Source of the DNA: JANNRW01 sp031401815
GTDB taxonomy: Bacteria > Desulfobacterota > Desulfuromonadia > Geobacterales > DSM-12255
Length of the DNA: 15,505 bases
Direction of reading: 5' to 3'
Assembly (NCBI GenBank): GCA_031401815.1
Contig: JANNRW010000184.1
Span: 1 to 15,505 of the forward strand
This document shows, in pieces, positions 5,499-13,265 of the stretch. Each line of letters starts with the position of its first letter. Within the stretch, counting starts at the first letter, position 1. The notes under the pieces were generated by a model. That model was not told the origin of the DNA. It made no database searches and saw nothing but the letters and a program-made list of their open reading frames with translations. The position numbers and the translations under genes are program-made.

Positions 5499-7700
5499 AT
5501 GATCCAGTATACAGAGATTTTCCCTGACGATAATGAGACTTTCGCTCTGCGCCTTGACCGCAAAAACGGCACTCTGCCCAAGGGGGAGTACACTTTTTAC
5601 GATTCCCATTGTGACGAGAAAAAATGCGACTGTCGCCGCATCGCCATTTCAGTGGTGAACGAAAAGGATAAAGAGCTTGCCCATATCGCCTTCGGGTTCG
5701 ATCCGGAGGAAGAGGATGCAGGGCCTTATCTCGAACCTTTCATGCCCCAGTCCCGCCATGCGGAACTCCTCCTGGATATATTCACTGATCTGGTGAATAC
5801 GGAACCAGACTATCTGCAGCACCTGTACACCCATTACCAGCGGGTAAGGGAAAAGATCGATGGCAAAAAGTACCGGGGACGTCCTTTCCCCAAGCCCGGG
5901 TCGGTTATTCGCATCTCTGAGGAGACTCCGGATGATTCTGATATGTTTGCTGAATTTGAGGAACTGCTTTCATCCATGGTAAATAGCAGACCTCTGCCTG
6001 CCTCAGGCAGACGCAAGGGTGCAAAGCCACCACAGATAAGGGAGCCTGTCTCATCAGGAAACAGATCCGGGGTTCCGGATGACGGTCGGGCAAGGGTGCT
6101 GGCTCTGGTCACCCAAATGCTTAAGGAGATGAAGCGTAAAAAATTCTCCGGCCCATCCGAGGCAGAGATGGTGATTAATAGTAACCCCTCTCTGGCTTTC
6201 CCCCTTATCGATCTCCTTGTAGAGGAGGCAGTGTGCGAAGGGAAAGACAGGGATGACCGGATTCATGCCTGCATCCTGCTGCTTCGAACTGTTTTCGAAC
6301 GTTTGCGGATTGATCTGGAGAGGAGACGCCCTGAAAGCGCTGCACTTAACGAGTCTTTACAGAAACACATCTCCGCCACTCTGTTTACCAATGGCCCCGC
6401 GTCAGTGATTGCCGTCGAAGTGGTGCGCAATCTGGCGGACAGCCGCCTGGAGCCTTTGCCGTTTATTGCCGAGGCTTTTCAACTGATGATGGAGCAATCG
6501 TTCGACGATAAGGTCATACCATTTCCCGGCATCGACCCTCTTGCCGAAATACTACAGGGGATGTCCAGTATGGGGGCGGAAAATGTATTCGACCGGTTTT
6601 CCATTATTACTGACCAGTTCCGGCTGGCACCCGAGGAGATGCAACTGCAACTGTCAGGCGAGATGGCGGTGCACCCCTCTCTTGACTTGAGGGAAGTTGC
6701 CGGCTTGATGTCATTTCATCCCCTGCCTGGAATACGGGATCATTTTCCCGAAATCATGGCATCTGTCGGCGCTGACAAGATTTCGCCGGAGACCCTGCGC
6801 CGTCTGATTCTCTCTCGCAACTGGCATGCAGAAAAAGTCCGGGGCAATATTGACAAGATCATAACTGATGCCCGTCGTGCGGGAGTACAATGCGCCAAGG
6901 TTCGGGAGATCGAGATCACCGAGATACTCGCCACCCCGGTTGATGGAGCAACGGCCCAGGGGTTCTGGATAATCGGAAGGGATAAGGGGAAGCAGATGGT
7001 TGCCTCTATTATGGTTAAGCTTACAGAGGGGATCATCGATGCATGGGTAACGCCTCACATCTCCAGAGCCGAGGTGAACGATATGATCCGGGCTTTCAAA
7101 GCTGACGGCGGTGCCAGACCTGTTGCGCCCTGGCTGCTGGAGCGTATGGTCGGTCATGGCCTTGCTATTGGCCTTCGCAGGAATGTTGCGGTGCCGATAG
7201 GTCTCCTGGAGATTGCGGAAACTCTGGGAATTTCCAGCTGGAAGCCGGAATTGATCGACACAACAAAGCTGCTTGCGTCCCTGAGACAGGAGCTTGAGCC
7301 GCGCATCCCGGCGGCAGTCAACAAAGTGCTGGCCGAGAGTGAAGCGTGGCCAATGACATTGCCGTTTGCTGCATCATGGTTTGAGGACGATAATGACGTG
7401 GATGAACTTCTCACCGGGCTGCTCGCCTCCAAAAAGCTGACCGCTGCTGCTCAAATCAGAGCAATAAAGGCAGTGGCAAACGAGATCCTGGAGCCACGGA
7501 GATCGCAATGGGTGGAACGTCTGGCGCTCACGACACTCTGGCTTACTGCGGCCACAGGCAAACCACAGCTTGCTCCGGAAAAAATGCTGATGGTTGCCGA
7601 GCAGGTCGCAACTGCGAAAAGTTTTTGCGATGCAGGATTAATGCGAGGTGTTGCCGAGATGACGGTTAATGCTTATATCGCACGCGAGGCCGGGTGGTAA
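5499..7700 (+). CDS. Large hypothetical protein with N-terminal Cys motif
   Basis: Function unknown. The 733-aa product is soluble, with no signal peptide or membrane helix. An N-terminal domain (about 1-130) carries C38, C43 and C45 in a CxxxxCxC pattern followed by RR (HCDEKKCDCRR), which could bind zinc, then PYLEPFMPQSRHAELLLDIF. A polar, Pro- and Gly-rich linker (about 164-196) joins it to a mainly helical region (about 197-465) that looks like stacked HEAT-type helices. A possible alpha/beta segment follows (about 470-535; QGFWIIGRDKGKQMVASIMVKLTEGIIDAWVT), then further helices. I see no Walker, nuclease or helicase motif. AAAGGAG six bases ahead fixes ATG 5499. It lies downstream of the 346-aa gene on the same strand and is followed by a convergent AbiE module. 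The shared context suggests the pair acts together. Confidence 0.8.
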   Translation: MIQYTEIFPDDNETFALRLDRKNGTLPKGEYTFYDSHCDEKKCDCRRIAISVVNEKDKELAHIAFGFDPEEEDAGPYLEPFMPQSRHAELLLDIFTDLVNTEPDYLQHLYTHYQRVREKIDGKKYRGRPFPKPGSVIRISEETPDDSDMFAEFEELLSSMVNSRPLPASGRRKGAKPPQIREPVSSGNRSGVPDDGRARVLALVTQMLKEMKRKKFSGPSEAEMVINSNPSLAFPLIDLLVEEAVCEGKDRDDRIHACILLLRTVFERLRIDLERRRPESAALNESLQKHISATLFTNGPASVIAVEVVRNLADSRLEPLPFIAEAFQLMMEQSFDDKVIPFPGIDPLAEILQGMSSMGAENVFDRFSIITDQFRLAPEEMQLQLSGEMAVHPSLDLREVAGLMSFHPLPGIRDHFPEIMASVGADKISPETLRRLILSRNWHAEKVRGNIDKIITDARRAGVQCAKVREIEITEILATPVDGATAQGFWIIGRDKGKQMVASIMVKLTEGIIDAWVTPHISRAEVNDMIRAFKADGGARPVAPWLLERMVGHGLAIGLRRNVAVPIGLLEIAETLGISSWKPELIDTTKLLASLRQELEPRIPAAVNKVLAESEAWPMTLPFAASWFEDDNDVDELLTGLLASKKLTAAAQIRAIKAVANEILEPRRSQWVERLALTTLWLTAATGKPQLAPEKMLMVAEQVATAKSFCDAGLMRGVAEMTVNAYIAREAGW

Positions 7701-7787
7701 TGGAGCAGTAAGTAGTAACTATTCAGCGTTTCAAGCCGCCGTTGGTCGGGCATGTATCAAAAAGTAACTTTGCGGTAGTTGTTCATA

Positions 7788-7863
7788 AGATAGAGATATA
7801 GATAGAGATAAAAAAAGGTCTTTCTGCTATTTCTCTTTCTATTTCTCTACCTCTATCTCTTTC
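7788..7863. repeat. Low-complexity purine/pyrimidine inverted repeat between convergent genes
   Basis: GATAGAGATA-type purine repeats (7788-7810), an A7 run, then a matching pyrimidine tract (7829-7863; TTTCTCT and CTATCTCT units) can pair imperfectly into a long A/U-rich hairpin. It lies between the ends of the 733-aa gene (plus) and abiEii (minus), where a two-way terminator would be useful. A short related tract, TTTTTCTCTATCTCTT, is at 2626-2641. The rest of 7701-7878 shows nothing else. Confidence 0.5.
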
Positions 7864-7878
7864 TTTCAGCTATCAGCG

Positions 7879-8775
7879 CTACATTTCAAAAGCCAGATCA
7901 GCAGCAGTGCTTGTCAATGAGCGTACAACCTGGTCACACTCAGTCTCAACCACTGTCACAAGATATCCCCAGAAGGCTTCATCTTCAACAGTCTGCCGCA
8001 CAGTTTTTTCCGGAAGAAACCGCTTCATTTCATGACTGAATGCCGTGCGCACCTGTGGGTCAATCTGCAACAGGCTGACACGTTCAGATAGCAGACGGAT
8101 AAACTCATCTATTTTGCAACGATGATCCGCAACTTTCCTGGGAATTAGCGCCAACGGCAGTTTAATATTCTGCTGCCTGAGCCAGGCAATATCCCACAAA
8201 TCCCGGTTCTTAAGCCGATTTGGCCGAAGCGCAAAGGCAACTAGTTTGTCAGCAAGGATCTCTTCGCGACTCTCAGCCTGGATGATCAGGCCGGAAGTCC
8301 CCATATCAACACCATAATGATTGCGCAGGACAACCGGACGCCGGTCATAGCTCGGTATGGCACAGATATCAATATTGATCCGCTGGGAAGGCAATCCTTG
8401 CCGCTCCGGTCGCGTTATCACCTTTACCTTCCAGGTATCAACCGCGCCGGTCTCTCTTGTCGGGCTACTTACTTCAACCGATAATCCGTATTTGGCGTAG
8501 AGCCGCTCAACCAGCACCGTACCCAGAGTGTTCAATGTTTCCTTTTTGAAGTTGATCCCGCCGGTAAAATCCAGATCTTCACTCAAACGATTTGAACCAT
8601 AACAGGCACGCAAGCAGGTGCCGCCTATAAAGGTCAGGCTGCCAAGCAATCCTGCAGCGCCCATCTCTCTGAGGATGTCGTGATGCAACAGCTCTTTTTC
8701 TACAACCGGCAGCAGCAAAGCAGACTCACCCTGATTTTTCATTGCTTCAACAACCAACTGATCAAACAAGCTCAT
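7879..8775 (-). CDS. abiEii: AbiEii-type nucleotidyltransferase toxin
   Basis: This is the toxin of a type IV AbiE toxin-antitoxin/abortive-infection module, a nucleotidyltransferase of the DNA polymerase beta-like superfamily. The 298-aa product has the family motifs in order: FIGGTCLRACYG (50-60), RLSEDLDF with D67 and D69, the third acidic residue D136 in RINIDICAIP, LADKLVAF with K177, and RDLWDIAWL with D192 and D195. I chose ATG at 8775 because GGGAGG lies six bases upstream. The longer frame to 8793 would start at TTG. The gene overlaps the end of abiEi by 14 bp, so translation is coupled. Length and motifs are normal, indicating an intact toxin. Confidence 0.92.
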   Translation of the reverse strand: MSLFDQLVVEAMKNQGESALLLPVVEKELLHHDILREMGAAGLLGSLTFIGGTCLRACYGSNRLSEDLDFTGGINFKKETLNTLGTVLVERLYAKYGLSVEVSSPTRETGAVDTWKVKVITRPERQGLPSQRINIDICAIPSYDRRPVVLRNHYGVDMGTSGLIIQAESREEILADKLVAFALRPNRLKNRDLWDIAWLRQQNIKLPLALIPRKVADHRCKIDEFIRLLSERVSLLQIDPQVRTAFSHEMKRFLPEKTVRQTVEDEAFWGYLVTVVETECDQVVRSLTSTAADLAFEM

Positions 8776-9310
8776 CTGCGGCCTCCCGGTCAACCAGATC
8801 GGTGCTCCGTCTGGTCAGGTTCATGTCTTTGAGCGCCAGCGCTACTGAGGCGCGCCAGAGGTGACACTGCTGATCATAGACAAGATCTTTGGCAAGAGTT
8901 GCAGGGAGCCGTTTGGTATGAATAAACTCAATACGGCCAAAATCCCCGCACGGGACAATAGATGTGCGCCCAGATGACATCAGTGTGATCCAGTTCATCG
9001 GGAGCTGTGAAATCAGACCGGCGTTACTTAAAGCGGATTCCAGGCTGATATAATTGAATTCACCGGCTCGCAGCCTGGCGGCGGCATGATACAGAACCAG
9101 CCCCTGTTGCGAGTTGACCCCAGGATACAGATATAGTCCGCGACAGACACGTTTCAGCAGACCATCTTTCTCTGCCCGGCATACAAGCGCCTTAAATGCC
9201 GTCCGGTTCTGTTCCTGCATCGCACCATGAAGATCGCTCAACGTAAACAGGTAATGGTCTTCGTCTGCCAGTGCCTTCAAAATACGGGTCAGTTTTTTTA
9301 TTGGCTGCAT
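8762..9310 (-). CDS. abiEi: AbiEi antitoxin and transcriptional repressor
   Basis: AbiEi antitoxins repress their own operon through an N-terminal winged helix-turn-helix and counter AbiEii without forming a stable complex. In this 182-aa protein residues about 1-65 form the wHTH (ILKALADEDHYLFTLSDL, then AFKALVCRAEKDGLLKRVCRGLYLYPG). The C-terminal domain shows the family phrase LRAGEFNYISLESALSNAGLISQLP, then ITLMSSGRTS and GRIEFIHTKR. ATG 9310 is preceded by GGTGA at a suitable distance. A perfect 16-bp inverted repeat straddling the promoter lies immediately upstream, which matches known AbiEi autoregulation. The gene overlaps abiEii by 14 bp. Confidence 0.92.
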   Translation of the reverse strand: MQPIKKLTRILKALADEDHYLFTLSDLHGAMQEQNRTAFKALVCRAEKDGLLKRVCRGLYLYPGVNSQQGLVLYHAAARLRAGEFNYISLESALSNAGLISQLPMNWITLMSSGRTSIVPCGDFGRIEFIHTKRLPATLAKDLVYDQQCHLWRASVALALKDMNLTRRSTDLVDREAADELV

Positions 9311-9319
9311 TAGTTCACC

Positions 9320-9369
9320 AAGTCTACAGTAAGTTGCAATTATTATAACTTACTGTAGACTTAATGCAA
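9320..9369 (-). promoter_or_regulatory. abiE promoter with perfect 16-bp inverted-repeat operator
   Basis: Read on the minus strand, TTGCAT (9369-9364) is the -35 element, followed by a 16-bp spacer and a consensus TATAAT (9347-9342). The arms AAGTCTACAGTAAGTT (9362-9347) and AACTTACTGTAGACTT (9335-9320) are perfectly complementary and separated by 11 bp. They cover the spacer and the region just after the -10, so a bound repressor would block RNA polymerase. AbiEi is the expected ligand. Confidence 0.85.
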
Positions 9370-9470
9370 GCTGAATATTTTATATGCCTCCTACATGACT
9401 ATTATTGATACCAGCAGCTATTTATAGTAGGTTCAGTTGCTACATTTTGAAATGAGCGGAGAATCGGTTA

Positions 9471-10361
9471 ATGGAAAACAGCCCGCCAGCAAGCGACAAT
9501 ACTCCAGCCCGGATCTACCTGATTCTGATCCTTACCACCTTCTTCTGGGGGGGGAGCTTTCTATTCAACAAACTTGGGCTGCGTGAGGTGCCACCGGTTC
9601 ATTTTGTCTTCATCCGTTTCACTCTGGCCACTCTCCTCATGCTCATCATCTGTTCAGGACGACTCGGAATGATGACATTCACGACCGTCCGCAGAGGGGT
9701 GATTGTAGGCGCTGCCCTTGGCCTTACAAACCTGACTTTTGTCTTCGGGATACGCGGTACGAGCATCTCCCGCGCCGGGATACTCAACAACCTGTTCGTC
9801 CTGTTCATACCGCTCATCTGTGCTGTAATCTGGCGTGACAAGGTCGGACGAATAAACCTGATCGGGATTATCTTCGCAGTAGCAGGAATTGCGCTGCTCG
9901 CTTCGGGAGGGGTCGGCTTCAACAGTGGCGACCTGATGTCAACAATCTGTGCTGCCTTTATTGCGATCCATATCATTACTGTCTCAAAGGTGCTGGGCAC
10001 AGAAGATGTCTATCTGGTCTCACTCGTGCAGTTCGCAACTGTTACACTCATGTCCGGAGCCGCTACCCTGGCAACAACTGTAGCCCCCTATACCATAAGC
10101 TCCACCGGGGTTCTCTCTCTTGCATACTGTGCAATCTTCCCGACAGTTCTCTGCTTTACCCTGCAAAACAAGTATCAGCGTTTCACCACCCCGACCAGGG
10201 CAGGGTTGATTTATACCCTTGACCCGGTCTGGTGCCTGGTCATCGGCTTTATTTTTCTGGGAGAGCGGCTTGACTTAACAGAGTGGCTCGGGTGCGGGCT
10301 GATCTTCATTGCGGTGCTCTTCCCTCTGGTCTGCAGGTTGCAACAGGAAAGGTTCAGATAG
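9471..10361 (+). CDS. EamA/DMT superfamily permease
   Basis: This 296-aa inner-membrane protein belongs to the drug/metabolite transporter superfamily, with two tandem EamA repeats (about 15-142 and 153-290) and ten predicted helices. Hallmarks are TFFWGGSFLFNKLGL near the N-terminus, the AGILNN stretch at helix 4, and the C-terminal YTLDPVWCLVIGFIFLGERL. The family exports amino acids, metabolites or drugs, and the substrate cannot be read from sequence. CGGAGA lies upstream of ATG 9471 at a slightly long spacing. The stop is only 24 bp from nikR, so the two are probably one transcript, which hints at a nickel-related role, though simple hitchhiking is possible. The upstream gap 9370-9470 shows no strong promoter. 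Confidence 0.88.
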   Translation: MENSPPASDNTPARIYLILILTTFFWGGSFLFNKLGLREVPPVHFVFIRFTLATLLMLIICSGRLGMMTFTTVRRGVIVGAALGLTNLTFVFGIRGTSISRAGILNNLFVLFIPLICAVIWRDKVGRINLIGIIFAVAGIALLASGGVGFNSGDLMSTICAAFIAIHIITVSKVLGTEDVYLVSLVQFATVTLMSGAATLATTVAPYTISSTGVLSLAYCAIFPTVLCFTLQNKYQRFTTPTRAGLIYTLDPVWCLVIGFIFLGERLDLTEWLGCGLIFIAVLFPLVCRLQQERFR

Positions 10362-10362
10362 T

Positions 10363-10375
10363 CTGTTAATAACAG
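10363..10375 (+). promoter_or_regulatory. Palindrome touching the nikR ribosome site
   Basis: CTGTTAATAACAG is a perfect 13-bp palindrome between the permease stop and nikR. Its last two bases are the first two of the AGGAGG ribosome site (10374-10379). It could be an operator or an RNA hairpin that limits translation. Its arm spacing does not match known NikR operators. Confidence 0.35.
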
Positions 10376-10385
10376 GAGGCGTTTT

Positions 10386-10802
10386 ATGGGAACTACAGTC
10401 AGATTTGGTGTTTCACTGGATGAAAAACTGCTGTCGAGCTTTGACCAGTTGATCGAAGTGAAGAGCTACATGAACCGTTCAGAGGCGATTCGCGACCTGA
10501 TTCGGGCAGCTCTGGTGGAGGAGAAGAGCTCCTCCGACGAAGCGGAATCAGTCGGGACAGTTACTCTGGTCTACAACCATCATGTGCGCGACCTGTCTGA
10601 AAAACTGACAGAACATCAGCACTCATATCATGACCAGATCATCTCGGCTCTGCATGTGCATCTGGATGCCCACAACTGCCTGGAGGTGCTGGTGGTGCGC
10701 GGAAAGGTAAGGGAGATAAGGCAGATAGCCAACGAGCTGATCGGCGTCAAGGGGGTCAAGCATGGAAAGCTGGTGATGACAACTACCGGGGAGGATTTGT
10801 AG
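10386..10802 (+). CDS. nikR: Nickel-responsive transcriptional regulator NikR
   Basis: NikR is a tetrameric ribbon-helix-helix repressor that senses nickel and shuts down nickel uptake genes. The 138-aa product has an N-terminal RHH domain (TVRFGVSLDEKLLSSFDQLI, then MNRSEAIRDLIR at 29-40) and a C-terminal ACT-like metal domain. All four high-affinity nickel ligands are present: H79, H90, H92 and C98 (LHVHLDAHNC), equivalent to H76, H87, H89 and C95 of the E. coli protein. AGGAGG six bases ahead supports ATG 10386. It probably shares a transcript with the EamA permease. Its likely target is the ECF nickel operon at 58-2455, but I found no clear NikR operator in the window; the promoter of that operon probably lies upstream of it. 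Confidence 0.95.
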   Translation: MGTTVRFGVSLDEKLLSSFDQLIEVKSYMNRSEAIRDLIRAALVEEKSSSDEAESVGTVTLVYNHHVRDLSEKLTEHQHSYHDQIISALHVHLDAHNCLEVLVVRGKVREIRQIANELIGVKGVKHGKLVMTTTGEDL

Positions 10803-10838
10803 GCTGAAAACCTGAATCAACCAGGAAAAGTCAAAGGC

Positions 10839-10944
10839 AATAGGACACGGATCAAATCTGATTTAGCGGATTTACACGGATAAAACAATAAAAGGGGTTA
10901 AAATCCGCGTTTATCCGTTAAATCCGCGTCATCCGCGTTCTATT
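10839..10944. repeat. Inverted GCGGAT-type repeat between nikR and glnS
   Basis: The left arm (10839-10886: ACACGGAT, GCGGATTT, ACACGGATAAA) and right arm (10899-10944: AAATCCGCG, TTTATCCG, AAATCCGCG, ATCCGCG) are near reverse complements over about 45 bases with a short A-rich loop. Each arm is built from repeated GCGGATTT/ACGGAT words, a common intergenic repeat style. Placed between convergent genes, it may end transcription from both sides. Confidence 0.7.
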
Positions 10945-10984
10945 GCAGTTAAGGTTTCTGCTTTTTAAATGCCTGACTGAATTC

Positions 10985-12655
10985 CTACTTCTTCGTCCAG
11001 GAATCCCTGAGAGTAACTGTCCGGTTAAAGACCGGCTTTCCAGGCAGTGAGTCTTTTGCATCAACGCAAAAATACCCCTGACGCTCAAATTGAAATGATG
11101 ATTCAGGTTTCGCCTCAGCCAGAGAAGGCTCAAGCCGCACGGAATCAAGTATTATTATGGAATCGGGATTTAGCTCCTTTTTCCAGTCGTCTCCACCCGG
11201 CTGGGCTACCGATATCAGCCGGTCATAGAGTCGAACCGTGGCAGTTACACAATCCGGAGCAGATACCCAGTGAATAACCCCCTTGACCTTCCGGTCACTC
11301 CCTGGCAGACCGCTTCTGGTTTCCGGATCATAACTGCAGTGAATGGTGGTCAAGCTCCCCGCAGCATCTTTTTCCACTGAAGTGCAGCGGATAATGTATC
11401 CGCCCCTGAGACGTATCTCCTCTCCAGGAGAGAGCCTTTTGAAACCTTTTTCCGGCTCTTCCTGAAAATCGTCCTCCTCAATGAACAGCTCACCGCAGAA
11501 TGGGACAGTGCGACTTCCAAGTTCCGGTTTCTGGGGGTGAAAGGGGATGCTGAGCTCTTCCGTCTCTTTTGCGGGATAGTTGTCGATTACCAGCCGTAAC
11601 GGCCTGAGAACTGCCATCACACGCGGAGCGCGACTGTTCAGGTCTTCCCGGACGCAATCCTCCAGAGTGCTCATATCAATCCAGGAATCGCTCCTGCCGA
11701 CACCGATCCGTTCGCAAAAATTGCGGATCGACTCAGGGGTGTAGCCACGCCTTTTGAGACCGACCAGAGTCGGCATGCGTGGGTCGTCCCAGCCCGAGAC
11801 ATCGTTGTCCTGAACCAGTTGCAGCAGTCTGCGCTTGCTCATAACCATGTAGGTGAGATTCAGCCGGGCGAATTCATACTGTCTTGGAATTGTCGGTACA
11901 GGCAGATTCTGAAGGAACCATTCATAGAGCGGTTTGTGGTCTTCAAACTCAAGAGTGCAGATGGAGTGTGTCACCCCTTCCAGAGCATCACTCTGACCAT
12001 GGGCATAATCGTACATCGGGTAGATGCACCATTTGTCTCCGGCATGGGGGTGGATGGCATGGAGAACCCTGTACATTACAGGATCGCGGAGGTTTATGTT
12101 GGGTGAGGTCATGTCGATCTTCGCCCGGAGCACTCTGGAGCCATCGGTAAACTCACCGGCTCGCATCCGGCGGAAAAGATCCAGATTCTCTTCCTGAGAA
12201 CGGCTCCTGAATGGGCTCTCTCTGCCGGGATCGGTAAGGGTGCCGCGATAGGTGCGGATCTCCTCTGCGGTCAGATCATCCACATAAGCCTTCCCCTCAA
12301 TAATGAGATATTCAGCCCACTGGTAGAGCTGCTCAAAGTAGTCGGAAGCGTAGTACTGATGCTCCCCCCAGTCGAATCCGAGCCAGCTGACGCTCGCCTT
12401 GATCGATTCGGTGTACTCCACCTCCTCTTTCACCGGGTTGGTATCGTCGAACCGCAAGTGGCAAGAGCCGCCAAAATCCCTTGCAACTCCAAAATTGAGA
12501 CAGATCGACTTGGCATGACCGATATGAAGATAGCCGTTCGGTTCAGGGGGGAAACGGGTGACAATCTGCTGATGCTTGCCGCTCTGCAGATCGTCACTGA
12601 CTATGGTGCGGATGAAGTTGGCGCTTTGTGGCGACTGTGTATCTATCGTTGACAT
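10985..12655 (-). CDS. glnS: Glutaminyl-tRNA synthetase
   Basis: GlnRS charges tRNA-Gln with glutamine in the cytoplasm. The 556-aa product aligns along its full length with the E. coli enzyme. It has FIRTIVSDDLQSGKH at the N-terminus and class I motif HIGH at 44-47 (PPEPNGYLHIGHAKS). It also has RFDDTNPVKE, the KMSKS-type motif VMSKR at 271-275, and two C-terminal anticodon-binding barrels with KVKGVIHWVSA and KPVFNRTVTLRDSW. I chose ATG 12655 because GAGGT lies five bases upstream. ATG 12667 adds four residues and lacks a ribosome site. A possible promoter on the minus strand is TTGCAA (12726-12721) with GAATAT 17 bases later, which is weak. Having GlnRS implies at least partial independence from the indirect Glu-tRNA amidation route. 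The gene stands alone. Confidence 0.97.
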   Translation of the reverse strand: MSTIDTQSPQSANFIRTIVSDDLQSGKHQQIVTRFPPEPNGYLHIGHAKSICLNFGVARDFGGSCHLRFDDTNPVKEEVEYTESIKASVSWLGFDWGEHQYYASDYFEQLYQWAEYLIIEGKAYVDDLTAEEIRTYRGTLTDPGRESPFRSRSQEENLDLFRRMRAGEFTDGSRVLRAKIDMTSPNINLRDPVMYRVLHAIHPHAGDKWCIYPMYDYAHGQSDALEGVTHSICTLEFEDHKPLYEWFLQNLPVPTIPRQYEFARLNLTYMVMSKRRLLQLVQDNDVSGWDDPRMPTLVGLKRRGYTPESIRNFCERIGVGRSDSWIDMSTLEDCVREDLNSRAPRVMAVLRPLRLVIDNYPAKETEELSIPFHPQKPELGSRTVPFCGELFIEEDDFQEEPEKGFKRLSPGEEIRLRGGYIIRCTSVEKDAAGSLTTIHCSYDPETRSGLPGSDRKVKGVIHWVSAPDCVTATVRLYDRLISVAQPGGDDWKKELNPDSIIILDSVRLEPSLAEAKPESSFQFERQGYFCVDAKDSLPGKPVFNRTVTLRDSWTKK

Positions 12656-12804
12656 TACTGACCTCATTTTGAGTTGTTGCCGCGTTGAGCAGTGGGAATA
12701 TTCGCAGATTTTGCAAACGGTTGCAATGCGGGATTAGCAACAAACGTATAAACCATAATATGTTTATGCAGTTGGCTCAATAATAGCCATTATATTGCGT
12801 AAAA

Positions 12805-12900
12805 CATCCCCACCCGTCACTTGAGGGGGAACTTGGAGTTTGGACATATTTAGCTTCAAGTATATGCTCCCCACTTTACAAAAGGGGGGCTGGGGGGGAT
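12805..12900. repeat. Degenerate GC-rich interspersed repeat pair
   Basis: CATCCCCACCCGTCACTTGA followed by GGGGGAACTT (12805-12833), and CTCCCC-ACTTTACAAAA-GGGGGGCTGGGGGGGAT (12867-12900), are related to the hairpin units at the two ends of the window. The second can fold into a C6/G6 hairpin. The sequence reads open on the minus strand (a PPQPPFCK-like peptide), but that is a by-product of the repeat. Around it, 12668-12804 and 12901-13020 hold nothing else I can name apart from the weak glnS promoter. Confidence 0.6.
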
Positions 12901-13020
12901 TTGCAACGTATTGATTAGCTCTCAAATTCAAAATCTGACGACGAATTATAGTGTTCAACAATGGTTAAAGCAAACTTTTCCAGACATCTTTTCGATCAAT
13001 TGTCACAAACATCCCCAAGC

Positions 13021-13106
13021 TGTGCAAAAACTGAACCTTTGTAGCAGCCCGCAAATCAATGGTTTATTCAAATAAACCTCTTGTCTGTCCAAAAACTGAA
13101 CTTTGT
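13021..13106. repeat. Direct repeats with internal palindrome, possible IS21-type end
   Basis: Two copies of a roughly 21-base unit containing CAAAAACTGAAC (13021-13042 and 13086-13106) are 65 bp apart and differ at about two positions. Between them is GGTTTATTCAAATAAACC (13061-13078), a perfect inverted repeat with 8-bp arms. Each unit begins TGT and continues CAAAAACTGAAC. Termini of IS21-family elements have this look and carry several direct repeats, so this may be a relic of such an end. The alternative is a regulator-binding cluster upstream of the sensor kinase. The rest, 13107-13265, shows nothing recognisable. Confidence 0.45.
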
Positions 13107-13265
13107 GCATATTTCCGGCAATGGCTCACTAATACATTTAACATAATGTTTTCGGTGTGTTACCAGCATAATTCCATGACATGCATCTCGGTACAGCTAT
13201 TGTAACAGCCTCTATACAGATGCAAGAGAGCTCAAGTAAAGAGCCTGTCCATCAGGAGGAATGCC

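Noticed and set aside
12764..12961. Minus-strand 65-aa ORF with a PPQPPFCK phrase
   Set aside because: The phrase is the translation of the GC-rich interspersed repeat at 12867-12900, not a protein motif.
13157..13208. GTGTTAC and GTAACAG as NikR half-sites
   Set aside because: The half-sites are about 38 bp apart, far more than known NikR spacing, and the downstream genes have no nickel link.
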